Source of the DNA: Treponema sp.
Lineage (GTDB): Bacteria; Spirochaetota; Spirochaetia; Treponematales; Breznakiellaceae
Length of the DNA: 19,410 bases
NCBI GenBank assembly: GCA_031271075.1
Contig: JAISWN010000180.1
Coordinates: 1-19,410 of the forward strand
Reading direction: 5' to 3'
Shown: in pieces, positions 1 to 6,198 of the stretch
Position numbering within the stretch: the first letter of the stretch is position 1
How the letters are laid out: each line of letters begins with the position of its first letter
Notes under the pieces: generated by a model
What the model saw: the letters and a program-made list of their open reading frames with translations, nothing else
Databases searched by the model: none
What the model was told of the DNA's origin: nothing
Position numbers and translations under genes: made by a program

Positions 1-1
1 C

Positions 2-277
2 CTGCGGAAACGGTACCGGATCATCGTGGACGGAACATACCGGCCCCTTGAATCCCCCGAAGACCTCTGGGTCTACGTCCGGGAACCGGAGGGACAGACC
101 CCTGATGGACAAACCCTCCTGGCGATACACAGCTTTTGTGAAAAGGAACGGTACTATACCATCCCGGCAGACATGACGGAAAAAAAGCGGAAACTGCTTA
201 TCAGCAACTATCCGGTGGAGGATAAGTGGAACGGCATAAATTTACGGCCCTATGAATGCCGGGTGTACCTGTTGTAA
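2..277 (+). CDS. GH13 alpha-glucosidase (oligo-1,6-glucosidase type), C-terminal fragment
   Basis: The reading frame is open to the left edge of the window, so only the last ~91 codons of a larger gene are present; the GTG at 26 is an internal codon. The end resembles the C-terminal beta-sandwich of GH13 alpha-glucosidases such as MalL, with LLISNYPVED followed by INLRPYECRVYLL (in this family: a 'hNY' strand, then LRPYEA-hhh-L). GH13 enzymes of this type hydrolyse alpha-1,6 or alpha-1,4 glucosidic bonds in imported oligosaccharides in the cytoplasm. The catalytic barrel lies outside the window, so substrate cannot be judged. The stop is nine bases before the LacI-family gene, suggesting one transcript. 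Confidence is good for the family and low for exact specificity. Confidence 0.8.
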   Translation: MRKRYRIIVDGTYRPLESPEDLWVYVREPEGQTPDGQTLLAIHSFCEKERYYTIPADMTEKKRKLLISNYPVEDKWNGINLRPYECRVYLL

Positions 278-286
278 GATTACCCT

Positions 287-1288
287 ATGGCAACAATCCG
301 GGAAATCGCCCGTATCGCCGGGGTCAGCACCGCTACGGTATCCAATGTGATCCACGGCAATACGGGTAAGGTATCCCCGGAAAAACTGGCGGAAATACAA
401 ACGCTGCTGGAAAAGCTGCGATACGTAAAAAAAATGGGCCTGAGCCACCTCAACAACGCCGGATCACGGATCATTTGCCTGGTGATCAATTCAGTTAAAA
501 CTTATGAGAATTCCATCTTTGCCGATCCCTTTTACGGGCAGATCCTGGGCGAGGCGGAGCGGCTGCTCCAGGAACAGGAATATTACCTGATGATCTATGT
601 CTCCGCCGATATAGATGATATTTTCCGTACCGTGGTGGCCTGGAACATCGACGGAATTATTGCCGTATCTTTTTGGGCCGAAGACTGCGACAAACTCCAG
701 CGCCTGACGGAAAAGCCGGTGGTATCCATCGACATCATCGGGGAGGCAAGCAGCCGTTTCGTGAATATAGGGCTTGAGGATTTTGAGGGCGGCTACCGGA
801 TGACCCAGCACCTGATCACCCGGGGCTATGATAATATTCTGATCGTGGCCAACGCGGATTTTGGGGTTGATCATGAACGGTGGCGCGGTTACCGCAAGGC
901 ACTGGATGAAGGGGGCCTGCCCTATGACGGCGGCAAGTATGCGCTTATCAGCACCGAAGGGGAAAAACGGTTATTGCAATACAAAGTCCTCCTCCCCCGT
1001 TTGAAAAAGAGAACGGCCCTGTTTTTTTTATCCGATTTCTACGCTATTGAGTGCATCGGGTTTCTTTCCCAAAACCACATCGCCGTTCCCGGCGATGTGG
1101 GGGTCGCCGGTTTTGACGATACCGTCTATTCCCGGCTCTCGGTCCCGCCCCTGACGACAGTCCATCAGGATTTTTCCCGCAAAGCCGCCGCCGCGGTGGA
1201 ACAACTGCTTATGCTCATTGAAGGCGGCGTCCCCTCCCGCCGGGACATACGCCTGCCGGTGGAACTGGTGATCCGGGAAAGCGCCTGA
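287..1288 (+). CDS. LacI-family transcriptional regulator
   Basis: This 333-residue protein is the usual length for the LacI/GalR family. The N-terminus holds the classic helix-turn-helix (TIREIARIAGVSTATVSNVI, residues 3-22), followed by the hinge region and a periplasmic-binding-protein-like sugar sensor: the DPFYGQILGEAERLLQEQEYYL segment, IDGIIAVSF, and DVGVAGFDD near the C-terminus. Such proteins bind operators as dimers and are released or recruited by a sugar. The ATG at 287 follows the glucosidase stop by nine bases with no strong Shine-Dalgarno sequence, so it is probably translated by coupling. Gene order suggests it controls the glucosidase and the ABC importer downstream. The effector is unknown, and no canonical LacI operator with a central CG was recognised. 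Confidence 0.93.
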   Translation: MATIREIARIAGVSTATVSNVIHGNTGKVSPEKLAEIQTLLEKLRYVKKMGLSHLNNAGSRIICLVINSVKTYENSIFADPFYGQILGEAERLLQEQEYYLMIYVSADIDDIFRTVVAWNIDGIIAVSFWAEDCDKLQRLTEKPVVSIDIIGEASSRFVNIGLEDFEGGYRMTQHLITRGYDNILIVANADFGVDHERWRGYRKALDEGGLPYDGGKYALISTEGEKRLLQYKVLLPRLKKRTALFFLSDFYAIECIGFLSQNHIAVPGDVGVAGFDDTVYSRLSVPPLTTVHQDFSRKAAAAVEQLLMLIEGGVPSRRDIRLPVELVIRESA

Positions 1289-1386
1289 TGGGGCGTATTT
1301 CAAGAGCCCTTGTGGACATCGAGGCCTATATAGAGTCTGTCCATAATGTAGACACATTATGGACAGACTACCTTGAAACTATATAG
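1288..1386 (+). pseudogene. Short coupled reading frame, probable truncated gene start
   Basis: An ATG overlaps the LacI-gene stop codon in an ATGA arrangement typical of translational coupling. It opens 32 codons beginning MGRISRALVDIEAYIE and ending at a TAG in an ACTATATAGT palindrome. The start looks like a natural amphipathic N-terminus, but the frame stops early and runs straight through the perfect 16-bp inverted repeat at 1334-1369. The simplest reading is the 5' end of a former operon gene cut by rearrangement. A real 32-residue peptide or a chance frame is also possible. I do not recognise the family. Confidence 0.3.
1334..1369. repeat. Perfect 16-bp inverted repeat (4-base loop)
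   Basis: AGTCTGTCCATAATGT is followed by AGAC and then its exact reverse complement. The palindromic octamer CTATATAG abuts the left arm (1326-1333) and recurs at 1379-1386, allowing an outer pairing. There is no T-run after it, so it is not an ordinary intrinsic terminator. Candidates are a transcript-end-stabilising hairpin, a dyad binding site, or a mobile-element end. Confidence 0.75.
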
Positions 1387-1676
1387 TTCTCTTTCATCAG
1401 GGCCTCCTGTATTAAATGTGGTAATTCTACCACAAGTAGTAAACCCACGGCTTTTAACCGGGGGCACTTCATATTGTCTTATTCCTCTCTATCTCCGCGG
1501 AACTCCGTGGTTAAAATTTTCTCATACCTGCCTTTTTAGTGTTTACAAGGTACCCGTATGAACGCCGGGAGGCTGTGTCTGTCGCCCGGGTCGTGCCATT
1601 CTAGTGAACATGTATACTATCAGTTTTCTCAAGAAGGCGAAATGTTTGCCTGAATATAAAAAACATTTAATTTCCC

Positions 1677-1706
1677 TTGACAAAGCCTTAACCATGCACT
1701 TATTAT
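1677..1706 (+). promoter_or_regulatory. Sigma70-type promoter for the ABC importer operon
   Basis: TTGACA at 1677-1682, an exact -35 consensus, is followed after 18 bases by TATTAT at 1701-1706 in an A+T-rich stretch. Transcription would begin near 1713, leaving a ~70-base leader before the first permease. It is the best promoter match seen in the window. Confidence 0.65.
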
Positions 1707-1729
1707 TATAAAATAGTGCCATGAACAAC

Positions 1730-1741
1730 TATACATGTATA
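1730..1741. promoter_or_regulatory. Palindrome TATACATGTATA, candidate operator
   Basis: This is a perfect 12-base palindrome about 25-35 bases past the predicted -10 box, in the transcribed leader. Nine of its bases, ACATGTATA, recur at 1608-1616, upstream of the -35. Two spaced copies around a promoter fit a repressor, but the centre is CATG rather than the CG typical of LacI operators. Confidence 0.3.
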
Positions 1742-1782
1742 TCTCTTGGAACCCTATTTCTCTCTAAGTCACGAGGCTGGAC

Positions 1783-2727
1783 ATGAAAATTGGACTCAGG
1801 CTGTCAAAGACAGGCTTTTTCCGTTCCCGGTGGGGCAACCGGGGGCTCTACGCCCTGCTCCTTATTCCGGTGGTATATGTAATCATCTTTAACTATGTGC
1901 CCATTTACGGGGTGCTTATGGCGTTTAAGCGGTTTATCCCAAGGCAGGGGGTCTGGGGCAGCCCCTGGATGGGGCTTTACAATTTCCGGCGTTTTTTTTC
2001 TTCCCCCAACTTTTTTGCTGTCCTGCGGAATACCCTGGTCTTAAGTGTTTACAGCATCGTCGCGGGTTTTCCCTTCCCCCTGATCCTGGCTATCTGTGTC
2101 AACCACTGTTTTCTGCACAAATACAAAAAGGCGGTGCAGACCGTTACCTTCGCCCCCTATTTCCTTTCAACCGTAATCGTGGTGGGTCTTGTGGCCCAGA
2201 TCCTGGATATCAGAAGCGGAGGGGTAAACATCGTACTTAGGGCTCTTGGTTTTAAAGAGATCAATTTTATGGGCTCGGTGCCCCTGTTTCCCCACATCTA
2301 TGTCTGGACCAATGTCTGGAAATCGACCGGCTACTCGGCGGTTATCTACATTGCCTCCCTTGCGTCGATAGATCCGACTTACCACGAGGCGGCCATTATT
2401 GACGGGGCGAATCTCTGGCAGCGCATCTGGCATATCGACCTTTCGGGGATCAGGCCCATCATCGTAATAATGCTCATCCTCAGCATGGGCGGTATCCTCT
2501 CCAGCGACTTCGAGCGGGTATACCTTATGCAGACGCCCCTTAACCTGCCGGCATCGGAGGTTATTGCCACCTACGTGTACAAGGTTGGTCTTGGGGTGGG
2601 GGCGGGAACCAGGGCGGATTATTCCTTTGGTACGGCCATAGGGCTCTTTCAAAACGGAGTGGGAGTGTTACTCACCATTGGGGCCAACAAACTTGCCAAC
2701 GCCATCTCGGGTGAAGGTCTGTTTTAG
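1783..2727 (+). CDS. ABC sugar transporter permease, LplB/CUT1 type
   Basis: This 314-residue integral membrane protein has about six hydrophobic segments, beginning with LYALLLIPVVYVIIFNYVPIYGVLMAFK (residues ~22-50), typical of LplB-like permeases of type I sugar importers. The cytoplasmic EAA loop that docks the ATPase is clear: EAAIIDGANLWQRIWHIDL starting at residue 202. It would pair with the next permease and the binding protein to import a mono- or oligosaccharide. The ATG is preceded by GAGG at a workable distance. No ATPase gene lies nearby, so a shared MsmK/UgpC-type ATPase encoded elsewhere is expected. The adjacent glucosidase suggests an alpha-glucoside substrate, which is inference. 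Confidence 0.92.
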   Translation: MKIGLRLSKTGFFRSRWGNRGLYALLLIPVVYVIIFNYVPIYGVLMAFKRFIPRQGVWGSPWMGLYNFRRFFSSPNFFAVLRNTLVLSVYSIVAGFPFPLILAICVNHCFLHKYKKAVQTVTFAPYFLSTVIVVGLVAQILDIRSGGVNIVLRALGFKEINFMGSVPLFPHIYVWTNVWKSTGYSAVIYIASLASIDPTYHEAAIIDGANLWQRIWHIDLSGIRPIIVIMLILSMGGILSSDFERVYLMQTPLNLPASEVIATYVYKVGLGVGAGTRADYSFGTAIGLFQNGVGVLLTIGANKLANAISGEGLF

Positions 2728-2738
2728 GAGAAGGTAGG

Positions 2739-3659
2739 ATGGATCGAAAAGGGATCTCCCTGGCCGGCCTGCGTAAAATTACCGCCGGGGACAGCGTCTT
2801 TCACACATTTGGCATAATATTCTTATTCATTTCGGGGATTGTTGTGCTTTACCCCCTGGTATACACGGTGGCCTGTTCGTTCAGCGAAACGGACGCCATA
2901 CTCCGGGGGGATGTTTTCCTGTGGCCGGTGGGAATAACGGCAAGGGCCTACAAGATCGTGTTTGACTACGGCCTCCTCAGAACCGGTTTTTTCAATTCCC
3001 TGCTTTACGTTTCAGGCGGAACCGTGGTGGCGCTTACCCTGCTGCTTCTGTCCGCCTATCCCCTTTCCCGGCGGGACCTGAAGGATCGCCGGTTCTTCCA
3101 GATTTTCTTTCTGGTAACCATGTTCTTCAATGGCGGTATCATTCCCAACTATGTCCTGATGAGCAAGCTTGGCCTCGTGGGTTCCCGCTGGTCCCTGATC
3201 GTGGGCTTTATGTTCTCCTGTTACAACATGATCATTGTCAAATCCTACTTTCAAACTTCAATCCCCCAGGGGCTTCTGGACGCGGCGCACATCGACGGCT
3301 GCGGGGACATACGTTTTTTCTTTTCAATTGCCCTGCCCCTGGCAACACCCGTTGTAGCGGTAATGATCCTGTTTAACGCCGTGGGGATATGGAACGGTTA
3401 CTTCAACGGCCTCTTGTACCTGTCAAAGCCGGCCACCTTCAATTTTCAGATGGTTCTGCGGCAGATCCTTTTTATCGCCAATACCCCGCCGGATCAGCTT
3501 GCCCTGATGGATCCCCGCATACTGGAAGAGATGATCAACATAATGCTCCAGCTTAAATACGCGGTAATGGTAGTAGGGGCCGTGCCCATGATGGTTCTCT
3601 ACCCTTTTATCCAGAAGTATTTTATCAAGGGCATGCTGATAGGTTCACTAAAGGAATGA
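2739..3659 (+). CDS. ABC sugar transporter permease, YtcP/LplC type
   Basis: This 306-residue membrane protein is the second permease of the importer. Hydrophobic segments include IIFLFISGIVVLYPLVYTV near the N-terminus and ALTLLLLSAYPLS in the middle. The EAA-type loop appears as LDAAHIDGCGDIRFFFSIALPL (D at residue 181), and the C-terminus ends FIKGMLIGSLKE, a hallmark of the YtcP/CarD-like permease group ('KG...GA(I)KG'). AGGAGA lies just upstream of the ATG, and the gap to the first permease is 11 bases, so the two are co-translated subunits of a heterodimeric channel. No anomalies were seen. Confidence 0.92.
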   Translation: MDRKGISLAGLRKITAGDSVFHTFGIIFLFISGIVVLYPLVYTVACSFSETDAILRGDVFLWPVGITARAYKIVFDYGLLRTGFFNSLLYVSGGTVVALTLLLLSAYPLSRRDLKDRRFFQIFFLVTMFFNGGIIPNYVLMSKLGLVGSRWSLIVGFMFSCYNMIIVKSYFQTSIPQGLLDAAHIDGCGDIRFFFSIALPLATPVVAVMILFNAVGIWNGYFNGLLYLSKPATFNFQMVLRQILFIANTPPDQLALMDPRILEEMINIMLQLKYAVMVVGAVPMMVLYPFIQKYFIKGMLIGSLKE

Positions 3660-3735
3660 TGAAGGAGTGGAATCTCACAACAAGGTAATTTGCCGCGTTT
3701 AGCGGTGGATATATTTTATGCCAACGGAGGAAAAT

Positions 3736-5439
3736 ATGAAAAAACTTTTGGTACTTTTTCTACTCGTCCTGCTGGTTTTCCCTGCCTTTGCGGGGGGAAA
3801 CAGGCAAACCGAAACCGGCGCGAGCAGCGTTAACACCAGCGGGGGGCTGCCCCTCACGAGGCAGGATGTTACCTTCTCGATGTTTATTGCCGGCGGTTTG
3901 CAGGCTTCGGTTACCAGTTATGATTACAAGGACAACGCCTTTACAAAAAAGATAACCGATGAAACCGGGGTCAAGCTGGATATTACCTCCAGCTCCGATG
4001 CGGATGCCAACACCCGCCTTAACACCATGCTGGCCTCCGGCCAGTACCCGGATATTATCCTTACCGGATATACGGGATTCGCCAGTATAAACAACCTGAC
4101 CTACTGGGGCTCCCAGGGAATTCTTGCCTCCCTGGACAAGTACAATATCGGGAACTACCCCAATATCAGGAAAATGCTGGACGAATACCCGGCCCTGGAT
4201 CAGCGGATACGGGGCGGGGACGGCCGGATCTACGGGCTGCCCTATGTAAACGACTGTCTCCACTGCATTTACGGCGGAGGCAGGACATGGTACCACATGC
4301 CCTTCTTCCGGGACAACAACCGGAAAGTTCCGGAAACCATCGCGGAATTCACCGATTATATCCGCTGGGTAAGGGACAACGATGTGAACAAGAACGGCAA
4401 CCGGAACGACGAAATTCCCATTGCCTTCGCCGCCAACAACATGAGGCAGTTCGTCGCCTTTATCAGCAAGGCCTATATGCCCTTTATTTTTACTAGCGAA
4501 CATTTCGGCCTCGGTCTCAACAAGGGTAAGGTGTGGGAGCAGTACCGGGAGAAGGAATTCCGGCAGGCCCTGGCTACCATGGCGGGCTGGTACAAAGAGG
4601 GCCTCATAGCCCCCAATTCCTTTACCATGACCGGCGAACAAATCCAAAATCTCATCCACAGTGAGCCCCCTGTGGCGGCGGTGCATTTCGCGTCTTGGAA
4701 CGGGGCGCGCCAGCCGAGCGCCCGCTGGGCGGAAACCTTTCACCTGAAACCCCTTGCCGGCCCCGCGGGTCAGCGTAATTCCGGCAACAAAGACCCCTGG
4801 TCTATCCTTGATGTCCGCATGGTCATTACGGACAAGTGCAAGGACCCTGCCCTGGCAATCGCCTGGTACAATTACTGCCTTGACTTTGAGGTACAGATGG
4901 CCGGCTACATCGGTCCCAAGGGTGAAGCTTGGGCCGCCCCCGATCCGGGTTCCCTTTCCCTCAAAGGCGCAACGCCCCTCTACAAGCTCCTTACCACTTT
5001 CAACGGACAACGGGTTAATAGTTCCTGGAACCAGATGAACCCTCTGTACCAGAGCGCCGAATTCCGGCTTGGCGAACAGGCGGCGGATTTTGAAACCGCC
5101 CAAAAATGGTGGGACACCAGAGACCCCTCGTTAAGGGATCGGATTGCGGCCAACGCTTCCTATAACGAGATAAATAACTACCACTACGCCAACGACGATG
5201 TGCCCTGGACCATTCCGGCGGAATACTTTATTCCCCCGGCGGCTCTTAACGATGCCGACAATGCCCGTATTTCCGACATCAATTCGGTACTCAACCCTTA
5301 CCTTGATCAGGTCATGAGCGAATTCATCACCGGCGCCAGGGATATCAACAGCGACTCGGTATGGAACACCTTCCTTGCGGAACTTGACCGGATCGGCGCG
5401 AAAGACCGCGTGGCCATCTATCAGAAGTACATAAAGTAA
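3736..5439 (+). CDS. Extracellular solute-binding protein of ABC sugar importer
   Basis: This 567-residue protein has the size of the large LplA-like binding proteins that partner LplB/YtcP permeases. The ATG at 3736 is chosen because GGAGG lies five bases upstream and the product then begins with a clean signal peptide, MKKLLVLFLLVLLVFPAFAGG; the in-frame ATG at 3718 would add six polar residues. There is no lipobox cysteine, so cleavage after AFA by signal peptidase I and a free periplasmic protein are predicted. The mature part has the cluster-1 binding-protein features LNTMLASGQYPDIIL and GRIYGLPY. An EF-hand-like DVNKNGNRNDEIP stretch (residues ~223-235), common in this family, may bind calcium. 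It is last in the operon and followed by a terminator. Confidence 0.9.
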   Translation: MKKLLVLFLLVLLVFPAFAGGNRQTETGASSVNTSGGLPLTRQDVTFSMFIAGGLQASVTSYDYKDNAFTKKITDETGVKLDITSSSDADANTRLNTMLASGQYPDIILTGYTGFASINNLTYWGSQGILASLDKYNIGNYPNIRKMLDEYPALDQRIRGGDGRIYGLPYVNDCLHCIYGGGRTWYHMPFFRDNNRKVPETIAEFTDYIRWVRDNDVNKNGNRNDEIPIAFAANNMRQFVAFISKAYMPFIFTSEHFGLGLNKGKVWEQYREKEFRQALATMAGWYKEGLIAPNSFTMTGEQIQNLIHSEPPVAAVHFASWNGARQPSARWAETFHLKPLAGPAGQRNSGNKDPWSILDVRMVITDKCKDPALAIAWYNYCLDFEVQMAGYIGPKGEAWAAPDPGSLSLKGATPLYKLLTTFNGQRVNSSWNQMNPLYQSAEFRLGEQAADFETAQKWWDTRDPSLRDRIAANASYNEINNYHYANDDVPWTIPAEYFIPPAALNDADNARISDINSVLNPYLDQVMSEFITGARDINSDSVWNTFLAELDRIGAKDRVAIYQKYIK

Positions 5440-5450
5440 AGCGGTTTTAA

Positions 5451-5476
5451 GGGCTGTCTTTCAGGCAGCCCTTTTT
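5451..5476 (+). terminator. Rho-independent terminator of the importer operon
   Basis: GGGCTGTCT and AGGCAGCCC pair (one G-T pair) around a TTC loop at 5451-5471, followed by TTTTT at 5472-5476. It starts 11 bases after the binding-protein stop codon. Confidence 0.9.
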
Positions 5477-5557
5477 ATGGTGGGAGATCCAAAGGGAGTT
5501 CCACCAGAAGCTAAGCGAAACTTTTTCTTGGGGAACCGGATGCCTCGTACCTGGGGT

Positions 5558-5684
5558 TATGATCGCCCCTATCCTTTTTCTCCTCTTACCGTATAGCGCC
5601 TTCTTTCGGTTCTTCGGTACGATTACCCCATGCGCGGTATTTACATTCCCATTTGGTATGTGCTAAACTTTGCCATTCTTTCAT
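5558..5684 (-). pseudogene. tnpA: IS200-type transposase (TnpA), frameshifted N-terminal remnant
   Basis: Read on the minus strand from the ATG at 5684, the product starts MKEWQSLAHTKWECKY, the signature opening of IS200-family Y1 transposases (usually ...SLSHTKWECKYHVVF-PK). The frame is lost just after KY; the following frame restores VIVPKNRKKALYGKRRKRIGAII, the next conserved block. Similarity ends near 5558, so the HUH motif and the catalytic tyrosine are gone and the element cannot move on its own. IS200 enzymes transpose single-stranded DNA. The remnant lies between the importer terminator and the CRISPR operon, marking this spacer as a rearrangement site. Recognition is from memory of the family; confidence is high for identity and certain for inactivity of this copy. 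Confidence 0.82.
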
Positions 5685-5730
5685 AAGTACTCCTGTTTTT
5701 GCCTTCTCAGGGGCTTCCTCAAGAGTACTT
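5685..5730 (-). promoter_or_regulatory. Ribosome-site-masking hairpin in front of the IS200 remnant
   Basis: AAGTACTC (5685-5692) and GAGTACTT (5723-5730) form an exact 8-bp inverted repeat. On the minus strand the arm overlaps the AGGAGT Shine-Dalgarno of the transposase start (5689-5694). IS200 leaders are known to fold so that the ribosome site is hidden, limiting transposase synthesis, and this arrangement fits. Confidence 0.55.
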
Positions 5731-5842
5731 TATATCATTGCGTTATTTGGATCACGCAGGACACGGCATAGCCTTTTCAAGTCTCACCTGTTTCGTCAAT
5801 TTCTATCGTTCCCGTTAATTTTGAACGTTTTGGATTTACCAT

Positions 5843-6169
5843 TGCTTTGCGAAGCATCGCTTCCGTAGGAAGCGCGACCATGGCTGCAAAAATGTGGGTA
5901 GAGTAATGATGCCGCTACGCGGCAATTTGAAAGTGGGAATGTTCAGACCGAAAGTCTGCGCGTAAACAGTCCTGTTGAGACTGTCGGAAAAGTCTTCAAA
6001 CGGCTCAACAACCACTATATATGGTTTATTCGTGCCTGGGTGGTAGACAGGCCTGCCGCCGGTTGTTAATATAGTTGGGTATCCTGTAGAAGACCGGGAT
6101 CAACAACATCGTCCTGAAGTCGAACCTGCGGTTCGGCGGGGTATTAAGCGGACTTGCGGAGCAAGTCCG
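5843..6169. repeat. Chain of short perfect hairpins upstream of the CRISPR operon
   Basis: Seven small hairpins with 3-7-base loops occur in ~330 bases: 5843-5856 (TGCTT/AAGCA), 5858-5874 (CGCTTCC/GGAAGCG, loop GTA), 5911-5923 (GCCGC/GCGGC, loop TAC), 5944-5958 (CAGAC/GTCTG), 5966-5984 (ACAGTC/GACTGT), 6121-6135 (CGAACC/GGTTCG, loop TGC) and 6149-6169 (CGGACTTG/CAAGTCCG, loop CGGAG). Stem sequences differ while loops are similar (GTA, TAC, TGC, CGGAG). No gene is seen between the IS200 remnant and cas10. The only promoter-like sequence is a weak TATATA at 6016-6021 with TTCAAA 15 bases upstream. Confidence 0.7.
5907..5944 (+). repeat. 38-base dispersed repeat, copy A
   Basis: Thirty-seven of 38 bases match 17868-17905 in the same orientation; the one difference is T versus C in AAAG(T/C)GGG. 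The repeat holds the hairpin GCCGC-TAC-GCGGC and the phrase CAATTTGAAAGTGGGAATG, which recalls the terminal repeats of IS21-family elements (from memory, unverified). Confidence 0.9.
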
Positions 6170-6198
6170 ACCCTTCGGCACGAATAAAAGGGGGCAAA

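Larger units (their letters stand above)
1387..1782. other. Gene-free leader region upstream of the importer operon
   Basis: No convincing gene lies here. Visible structures are a small hairpin GTGGTA-ATTC-TACCAC near 1420-1436, an imperfect hairpin near 1445-1467 (CCCACGG / CCGGGGG) resembling decayed IS200/IS605 end hairpins, the promoter at 1677-1706 and repeated ACATGTATA boxes at 1608 and 1733. On the minus strand, an AGGAGG-preceded ATG near 1395 opens only nine codons, which may be a dead transposase start. Confidence 0.5.

Noticed and set aside
1443..1475. Complete IS200/IS605 element end with guide RNA
   Set aside because: The hairpin is imperfect (CCCACGG against CCGGGGG) and no TnpB or intact TnpA lies next to it; at most a decayed scar.
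3760..5103. Long antisense open frame (447 codons, minus strand) across the binding-protein gene
   Set aside because: Shadow of a strongly supported gene; no ribosome site, low-complexity G/V-rich translation and no family resemblance.
5653..5868. 71-codon plus-strand frame in the IS200 spacer
   Set aside because: It runs antisense to the transposase remnant's start and leader, has no ribosome site and no recognisable protein.
5843..6169. CRISPR array upstream of cas10
   Set aside because: Hairpins are all different and irregularly spaced; no repeat of 24-40 bases alternates with equal-length spacers here or elsewhere in the window.
6154..6198. TTG start adding 15 residues to Cas10
   Set aside because: It lies inside the CGGACTTG hairpin, has no ribosome site, and the ATG at 6199 has AGGGGG upstream.
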